From NCBI RefSeq assembly GCF_000482865.1, contig NZ_AXWW01000026.1, forward strand, positions 1-64,000: a stretch of DNA of 64,000 nt, in the 5' to 3' direction. Each line of letters begins with the position of its first letter. Positions within the stretch are counted from its first letter, which is position 1. This document shows positions 58,620-64,000 of the stretch, one piece after another. The notes beneath the pieces were generated by a model, which ran no database searches, was not told the DNA's origin, and worked only from the letters and a program-made list of their open reading frames with translations. The position numbers were made by a program, and so were the translations under genes. This stretch comes from Actinokineospora inagensis DSM 44258. GTDB taxonomy: Bacteria; Actinomycetota; Actinomycetes; Mycobacteriales; Pseudonocardiaceae.

Positions 58620-60731
58620 ATGCCCACGTCCCGCAAGTCCGACCAGAGCGCACCGGCGCCGACCGGTCCCACCGGCACCGTCGAGGGTGACCCGGCGACC
58701 GGGGACGCCCGCGCCCAAACCGGTGAGTTCCTCACCACCGCGCACGGGCTCCGGCTGCCCGACACCGACCATTCGCTGAAGGCGGGCGACCGCGGGCCGA
58801 CGCTGCTGGAAGACTTCCACCTGCGCGAGAAGATCACCCATTTCGACCACGAGCGGATTCCCGAACGCGTGGTGCACGCCCGAGGGGCCGCCGCGCACGG
58901 GGTGTTCGAGGCCTACGGCACCGCCGGTTCGGTGACCAAGGCGGGATTCCTGGCGCAGGAGGGCCGCCAGACCCCGGTGTTCGTCCGCTTCTCCACGGTG
59001 CTGGGCTCCCGCGGTTCGGCCGACACGGCTCGGGACACCAGGGGCTTCGCGGTCAAGTTCTACACCGACGAAGGCACCTTCGACCTGGTCGGCAACAACA
59101 TCCCGGTGTTCTTCATCCAGGACGGCATCAAGTTCCCCGACATCATCCACGCCGCCAAGCCCCACCCGGACCGGGAGATCCCGCAGGCGCAGTCCGCGCA
59201 CGACACGTTCTGGGACTTCGTGTCCCTGCACACCGAAGCCACCCACCACGTCATGTGGAACATGAGCGACCGGGGCATCCCGCGTTCCTACCGGACGATG
59301 GAGGGATTCGGGGTGCACACCTTCCGGCTCGTCGACGCCGCGGGCGGGTCGAGCCTGGTGAAGTTCCACTGGAAGCCGGAGGCCGGGGTGCACTCGCTGG
59401 TGTGGGAGGAAGCGCAGATCGCCGCAGGTGTCGACCCGGACTTCCACCGCCGTGACATGGCCGACGGGATCGAGGCCGGTGCGTACCCGGTGTGGGAGTT
59501 GGGCATTCAGGTGATGCCCGACGACGGCACCGACTCCTTCGAGGGCATCGACCTGCTCGACCCGACGAAGATCGTGCCCGAGGAACTGGCCGCGGTGCAG
59601 GTGGTCGGCAGGCTGACCCTCAACCGCAACCCGACGAACTACTTCGCCGAGACCGAGCAGGTCGCCTTCCACACCGGCAACCTGGTACCCGGCATCGAGG
59701 TGACCAACGACCCGCTGATGCAGGCCCGGTTGTTCTCCTACCTGGACACTCAGCTAACCCGGTTGGGCGGCCCGAACTTCACGCAGCTACCGATCAACCG
59801 GCCGCACTGCCCGGTCAACGACATGCTGCGCGACGGCATGCACCAGACCGCGATTCCCACCGGTGTGGCGCCCTACCGGCCCAACAGCCTGGACAACGGC
59901 GAGCCGCTGGTCGCCACCGCCGAGGAAGGCGGCTACGTCCAGACCCCGCGCCGCATCGACGGGACGGCGGTGCGGGCCAACCCGGTGTCGTTCGCCGACC
60001 ACTTCTCCCAGGCGACGATGTTCTACCGCAGCCTCACCCCGCTGGAGCAGGCCCACATCGTCGAGGCGTTCACCTTCGAACTGGGCAAGTGCTACGAACA
60101 GGCGGTCAAGGAACGCGAACTGGGAGTGTTGGCGAATGTCGACGCCGAACTGTGCGCCCAGGTCGCCGCCGGTCTCGGCCTACCGGCGCCGCAGGGCGAG
60201 CCCGCCGAGGACGGTGCGCTCTCGCCGAGTCTGTCGCAGATCGTGACCGAACCGGGTCCCGTCACGGGCCGCACGGTCGGGGTGATCGCCGACGCGGGCG
60301 CCGACCTGCCCGGGATCGCCGCGCTGCGCAAGGCGATCGAGAAGCTCGGCGTGACCGTCCACGTCATCGCGCCGTTCGGGGGTGTCCTCAGCCGCGGCAA
60401 CAGCAAGCAGACCGTGACGCGAACCCTGCTGACCGCCCGCTCCATCGAGTTCGACGCACTGGTCGTCGCGGGTGGCACGACGCCGAGCACCGACATCAAG
60501 CTCGTGGTGCTGCTCCAAGAGGCATACCGGCACTGCAAGGCCCTGGCCGCCTGGGGTGACGGCGACGGGATCCTGCGTGCGGCGGGCGTCGCCCTGGACG
60601 CCCCCGGCGTGCTGCTGGCCGAGGCCGCGGACAAGACCTTCACCAACGATCTGGTGGTCGCGCTGGGGCTACACCGGGCATGGGACCGCGCCGACCTCGT
60701 GATGAACTCGGCGATCGCCCCCTCCGGATGA
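58620..60731 (+). CDS. katE: Large-subunit monofunctional catalase (KatE type)
   Basis: A 703-residue heme catalase. The distal His86 lies in [12 protein letters not shown], the Asn in [14 protein letters not shown], and the heme ligand Tyr374 in [15 protein letters not shown]. The usual small-subunit catalase core ends near 500; the extra C-terminal 150-200 residues form the flavodoxin/GATase-like domain of large-subunit catalases ([27 protein letters not shown]). It breaks down hydrogen peroxide in the cytosol. GGAGG precedes ATG 58620. No regulator of the OxyR or FurA type is adjacent, so it may follow general stress control, like many KatE enzymes. Confidence 0.9.
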   Translation: MPTSRKSDQSAPAPTGPTGTVEGDPATGDARAQTGEFLTTAHGLRLPDTDHSLKAGDRGPTLLEDFHLREKITHFDHERIPERVVHARGAAAHGVFEAYGTAGSVTKAGFLAQEGRQTPVFVRFSTVLGSRGSADTARDTRGFAVKFYTDEGTFDLVGNNIPVFFIQDGIKFPDIIHAAKPHPDREIPQAQSAHDTFWDFVSLHTEATHHVMWNMSDRGIPRSYRTMEGFGVHTFRLVDAAGGSSLVKFHWKPEAGVHSLVWEEAQIAAGVDPDFHRRDMADGIEAGAYPVWELGIQVMPDDGTDSFEGIDLLDPTKIVPEELAAVQVVGRLTLNRNPTNYFAETEQVAFHTGNLVPGIEVTNDPLMQARLFSYLDTQLTRLGGPNFTQLPINRPHCPVNDMLRDGMHQTAIPTGVAPYRPNSLDNGEPLVATAEEGGYVQTPRRIDGTAVRANPVSFADHFSQATMFYRSLTPLEQAHIVEAFTFELGKCYEQAVKERELGVLANVDAELCAQVAAGLGLPAPQGEPAEDGALSPSLSQIVTEPGPVTGRTVGVIADAGADLPGIAALRKAIEKLGVTVHVIAPFGGVLSRGNSKQTVTRTLLTARSIEFDALVVAGGTTPSTDIKLVVLLQEAYRHCKALAAWGDGDGILRAAGVALDAPGVLLAEAADKTFTNDLVVALGLHRAWDRADLVMNSAIAPSG

Positions 60732-60902
60732 GGACCAACCCGGCCCGCGCGGTCGGGAACTGCCGCGCGACACCGACAAGGCGACAGCAGGGGAACCGAT
60801 CCCGACCCGACACGGTGTCGCCGAACAGCGGTGGGCGACCCGTTCCGGGAGCAGCCAGAGGGAGAACCGCACCTGGGCAACCGAACACCCTCCGCGCACG
60901 CC

Positions 60903-61274
60903 ATGACCAATCGCGATCCGGCGTTCGCACGACCGCTGGCCGAGCAGACCGGCTTGGGCGCGATCGACATCCGTGCGGTGGACACGATCCGCGTGCCGGC
61001 CGCAGACGCGGTGCAGAAAGCGGTCAACGGCCACCCCGGCACGGCGACGAGCCTGGCGCCGTTGGCGTACTTGCCGTTCCAGCAGGTACTGCGGCACAAC
61101 CCGGACGACGACCAGTGGCTGGGGGCGGGACCGGTCCGTGCTCTCCGGACCGCCCGCGTGGACGGGAACGTGTCGCGCCTGGACGTGCTTGCCACCCCCG
61201 AAGCACTCGAGCTCAAGGGAAAGGCCGCGGTGCGAGAGCAAGCCGTACCGCGGCACCGCCACACGGGTTCATGA
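60903..61274 (+). pseudogene. Transketolase-transaldolase deletion fusion (remnant)
   Basis: From ATG 60903 about 75 codons match the N-terminus of transketolase: AVDTIRVPAADAVQKAVNGH, PGTATSLAPLAYLPFQQVLR and then HNPDDDQWLG. After a frame change (DRSVLSG) the frame continues as VDGNVSRLDVLATPEALELK, GKAAV, which resembles the C-terminal third of transaldolase. Transketolase and transaldolase genes are neighbours in actinobacterial pentose-phosphate operons, so this is probably what remains after a large internal deletion in such an operon copy. No catalytic residues are left. Confidence 0.5.
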
Positions 61275-61445
61275 GCAAGACGAGTCGTGTCGTGGGGGCA
61301 GATCCCGACGACGTCTTCGCCGTACTGGCCGATGGCTGGTCCTACGCGGGCTGGGTCGTCGGCGACTCATACATCCGGGGACGTTGACGCTGGTTGGCCG
61401 TCGGTGGGTACACGCATCCACCGCAGTGCGGGAGTGTGGCCTGCG
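61271..61445 (+). pseudogene. SRPBCC gene remnant, frameshifted and truncated
   Basis: ATG 61271 opens SKTSRVVGADPDDVFAVLAD, then GWSYAGWVVGDSYIRG, the N-terminus of an SRPBCC protein. A fourth G in GGGG (61377-61380) shifts the frame; removing one G reconnects DVDAGWPSVGTRIHRSAGVW. The rest of the gene is missing because the end of the ABC-transporter gene follows. Confidence 0.5.
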
Positions 61446-61449
61446 CGGG

Positions 61450-63456
61450 TTACTCCCTCTCGATGGCGGCCGAAGGCTGTTTGGTGTCGAGGGGTCGGGG
61501 TGGTTGGTTGTCGAGGTAGGGGGCGGCTTGGAGGTGGAAGAGTTCGGCGTAGGTGCTGCCGGGGTGGGTGAGGAGGGTGGTGTGGGTGCCGGTTTCCACC
61601 AGGGTTCCGTTGTCCAGGACCAGGATTGTGTCGGCGTGGCGGACGGTGGAGAAGCGGTGGGAGACGTAGAGGACGGTGCGGCCTTGGGAGAGAGCGGTGA
61701 GGCGGGTGAAGAGGTCGGCTTCGGCGCGGGCGTCCAGGGCGGATGTGGGCTCGTCGAGGAGGAGGAGACCTGGTTCGGCGCGGAGGAAGGCGCGGGCCAG
61801 GGCCAGGCGTTGCCATTGGCCGCCGGAGAGGTCGGTGCCGCGGCCGAACCAGCGGCCGAGCATGGTTTGGGGGCCTGCGGGGAGGGACTTCACGATGGAT
61901 GTCGCGTCGGCGCGGGCCAGGGCGGTTGTGATGGCGTTGGTGTCGTCGATGTGCGGGACGTCGCCCAGGCCGACGTTTTCTTGGACGGTGGCCTGGTAGG
62001 TCACATAGTCCTGGAACATGGCGGCGGTGCGGGCGTGGACGGAGGCGGGGTCGTACGTGGCCAAGTCCTTGCCGTCCAACAGGACTCGGCCGGATGTCGG
62101 GTGGTAGAGGCCACAGGCCAGTTTGACCACAGTGGACTTACCGGAGCCGTTGGGGCCGACGAGGGCGGTGACTCCGCCTGCGGGGAGGTCGAAGCTCACG
62201 TCGCGCAGGGCCCACTCCGCCGAGTCCGCGTAGCGGAAGGAGACGTTCTCGAAGGTGATTCGAGGGGCGCCGGGGGCCAACCGCAGTGTCCCGCCCGGGG
62301 TGTCGGGCCGCACGGAGAGCAGGGCGAACAGTTGGTCGAGGTACAGCGTGCTCTCGTGCATTGTTGACAGGGCGGAGAAAATCGCCTGGATTGACGCCTG
62401 CAAGGTTACCGCGGCGGCGGTGTACAGCATGAGGTCGCCGACGGTCAGTTTGCCTTGTGTGGCCGCCAGGGCGATGTAGAGGTAGGTGCCCGCGCCGACG
62501 AGTGTGCTCAGCACCCCCCACAGGGCGGCGGCGATCTGGCGGCGGCGGACCTGGGTGCGCAGACGCCGGTAGTAGCGGTCGCCGATGAGGCGGAAGCGTT
62601 CGGTCAGGTAGGCGCCGAGACCGAGGACCCGGACTTCCTTGGCGTAGGTGTCCGTGGTGAGCAGGGACGACAGGTAGTCCATCCGCCGTCGGGCCGGGGC
62701 GGCCAAAGTGGACAATAGGAACGCTTGCGTACCGTGCCGGGCGTCGGCGATGAACGCCGGGACCGGGGCGAGCAGCGCCAGCAGGGCCAACCACGGGCTC
62801 ACCGTCACCAGCAGCACGGCCAGGCCCGCGAACATGACCAGGTTCTGCAGCAGGCCGAACGCGCTGCCCACCATCCCAACCGGACGGACGGCGGCCTCCT
62901 GCTGGGCTTGGCGCAGCAGGTCGTAGGACTTGCCGCGCTCGAAGAAGGCCAGGTCGAGGCTCGCGGCGTGGTCCATGATCTGGGCCCGCACGTGCTGGGT
63001 CACCTTCTCCTGCAACAACTGTTGCGTCCCCGTCCGCACGGCCGAGGCCACGCCGCCGAGCAGGGCGACGGCGAGCTGGGTGCCGACCAGGACGACCACG
63101 GCGGTGGTGGTGGGCAAGGCGGGCAGGTGGAAGGCGAACCCGGGCAGTCGCACGTCCAGCGGGCCGCCGCCCTTGCCGGACAGCGCCGCCAGTACCGCGT
63201 TGACCAGCACCCGGACCGTGGCCGCGGTGACGACCGGGACCAGCCCGGCGACGACGATCGCCGCGCCCAGCCACCCGGTCAGCCGCGCGTCCACCCCCCA
63301 CACCAGCCGCAGCACCCGGACCACGCCGGTGAGCGCGGCCAACGGGTGGCGGCGGCCCGCGGGCGCGGCAGGCGCGGCGCCGAGGTCCGGGTCGCCGGTG
63401 AGGCCGCTGCCGCCCGCGTCGCCCGCGGATTTGGAAAACACGAAACGCACCGACAT
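61450..63456 (-). CDS. ABC exporter, fused permease and ATPase
   Basis: A 668-residue half-transporter from ATG 63456, with GGGGAGAG just upstream. The membrane domain (about 55-380) has six helices. The ATPase domain has Walker A GPNGSGKST, Q-loop region AAMFQDYVTY, signature LSGGQWQRLALARA, Walker B LLLLDEPTSALD and the switch His in VSHRFSTV. It probably works as a homodimer to export a lipid, drug or peptide. There is no partner ABC gene inside the window. The unusual N-terminal 40 residues are Gly/Ala/Pro-rich. Confidence 0.9.
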   Translation of the reverse strand: MSVRFVFSKSAGDAGGSGLTGDPDLGAAPAAPAGRRHPLAALTGVVRVLRLVWGVDARLTGWLGAAIVVAGLVPVVTAATVRVLVNAVLAALSGKGGGPLDVRLPGFAFHLPALPTTTAVVVLVGTQLAVALLGGVASAVRTGTQQLLQEKVTQHVRAQIMDHAASLDLAFFERGKSYDLLRQAQQEAAVRPVGMVGSAFGLLQNLVMFAGLAVLLVTVSPWLALLALLAPVPAFIADARHGTQAFLLSTLAAPARRRMDYLSSLLTTDTYAKEVRVLGLGAYLTERFRLIGDRYYRRLRTQVRRRQIAAALWGVLSTLVGAGTYLYIALAATQGKLTVGDLMLYTAAAVTLQASIQAIFSALSTMHESTLYLDQLFALLSVRPDTPGGTLRLAPGAPRITFENVSFRYADSAEWALRDVSFDLPAGGVTALVGPNGSGKSTVVKLACGLYHPTSGRVLLDGKDLATYDPASVHARTAAMFQDYVTYQATVQENVGLGDVPHIDDTNAITTALARADATSIVKSLPAGPQTMLGRWFGRGTDLSGGQWQRLALARAFLRAEPGLLLLDEPTSALDARAEADLFTRLTALSQGRTVLYVSHRFSTVRHADTILVLDNGTLVETGTHTTLLTHPGSTYAELFHLQAAPYLDNQPPRPLDTKQPSAAIERE

Positions 63457-63530
63457 GACTCTCCCCGTGTTGTCCGGTCCACCATTCGGTCGCTGGACAG
63501 CGGTCGCGCGCGATCAACATACTGACCGCC

Positions 63531-64000
63531 GTGACCGAGCCCAGGATCATTCCGCGCGCGATTCTGTTCGGAAACCCGGACCGGATGAGCCCGGCATTGT
63601 CGCCGGACGGGCGGCGAATCGCGTTCATCGCCCCGGTCCGGGGTGTCAAGAATGTGTTGTGCGGTCCGGTCGGCGGCCCGTACGAGCCGGTGACCGACGA
63701 CCGCGGCCGCGGCGTGCACGTGTTCGCGTGGGCGCACGACGGCACCACGCTGCTCTACGCCCAGGACCGCGACGGTGACGAGAACACCCACCTGCAGGCG
63801 GTCGACGTCACCGCCCCCGAGCCGCGCGACCTCACCCCGTACCCGGGGGTCCAGGCGCGGCTGGTTGCGCTGCGGCCGAACCGCCCGGGGCACGCCCTGA
63901 TCACGCTCAACCGCCGCGACCGCGCCAGCGCCGACGCCCACCTGCTCGACCTCCGCACCGGCGACACCGAGTTGGTCGCCACACGGCCCGGAGTGACCGC
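63531..64000 (+). CDS. S9-family peptidase, N-terminal part (runs off the window)
   Basis: An open frame from GTG 63531 to the window end (156 codons, no stop). It encodes blades of a beta-propeller: RMSPALSPDGRRIAFIAPV, VHVFAWAHDGTTLLYAQDRD, GDENTHLQAVDVTAPEPRDL. This is the usual start of acyl-peptide hydrolase/prolyl oligopeptidase-like S9 enzymes, whose catalytic alpha/beta domain would lie beyond 64000. There is no signal peptide, so it should be cytosolic. It is divergent from the ABC exporter across 74 bp. Confidence 0.75.
   Translation, partial: MTEPRIIPRAILFGNPDRMSPALSPDGRRIAFIAPVRGVKNVLCGPVGGPYEPVTDDRGRGVHVFAWAHDGTTLLYAQDRDGDENTHLQAVDVTAPEPRDLTPYPGVQARLVALRPNRPGHALITLNRRDRASADAHLLDLRTGDTELVATRPGVT

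Overview
The window is high-GC actinomycete chromosome. WhiB, GAF-ANTAR, a type VII (WXG100-like) toxin cassette, many SRPBCC proteins, GTG/TTG starts and start/stop overlaps point to a Pseudonocardiaceae-like organism (inference; no rRNA or intact tRNA is present to confirm it).

The left half (about 1-27 kb) is an accessory region full of broken genes. It holds an intact IS630 element, a decayed IS481 element, remnants of IS5-like and integrase-type transposases and a recombinase stub. Four fragments of RHS genes lie on the minus strand. A secreted NucA/NucB-type nuclease locus (1.2-3.4 kb) carries a possible inhibitor gene. An RHS C-terminal toxin module has a candidate immunity gene (10.9-12.7 kb). 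A WXG-like polymorphic toxin with candidate immunity is at 22.0-24.1 kb. Between them is a compact signalling island (13.3-20.7 kb): vWA protein, PP2C phosphatase and membrane-anchored kinase in overlapping frames, then a membrane protein and a Cys-rich small protein on the other strand, then a divergent TPR-CHAT protease. This is the best candidate in the window for a little-described system.

27.5-36.1 kb is a small tailoring cluster for halogenated aromatic amino acids: MIO-dependent ammonia-lyase/aminomutase, tryptophan-type halogenase, cation:proton antiporter, cytochrome P450 and a second FAD halogenase. An intact IS5-family element sits exactly at the start codon of the first halogenase. 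No assembly-line gene is visible.

36.4-51.6 kb is ordinary chromosome: secreted proteins, an epoxide hydrolase with divergent WYL regulator, a two-component system, an alpha/beta hydrolase, a DJ-1/PfpI protein with divergent TetR and two palindromic operators. A glycan/redox cluster follows: zinc-knuckle SDR, membrane glycosyltransferase-like protein, GT2, DUF2064, methyltransferase, cytochrome b/molybdopterin oxidoreductase and a small membrane protein.

51.7-64 kb is a stress and regulation region: STAS protein, two GAF-ANTAR proteins, MerR-type regulator, three SRPBCC proteins, WhiB, a DUF4383-like membrane protein and a large-subunit catalase. The catalase is flanked by relics of an alcohol dehydrogenase, transketolase, transaldolase and an SRPBCC gene. 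An ABC exporter and the start of an S9 peptidase close the window.
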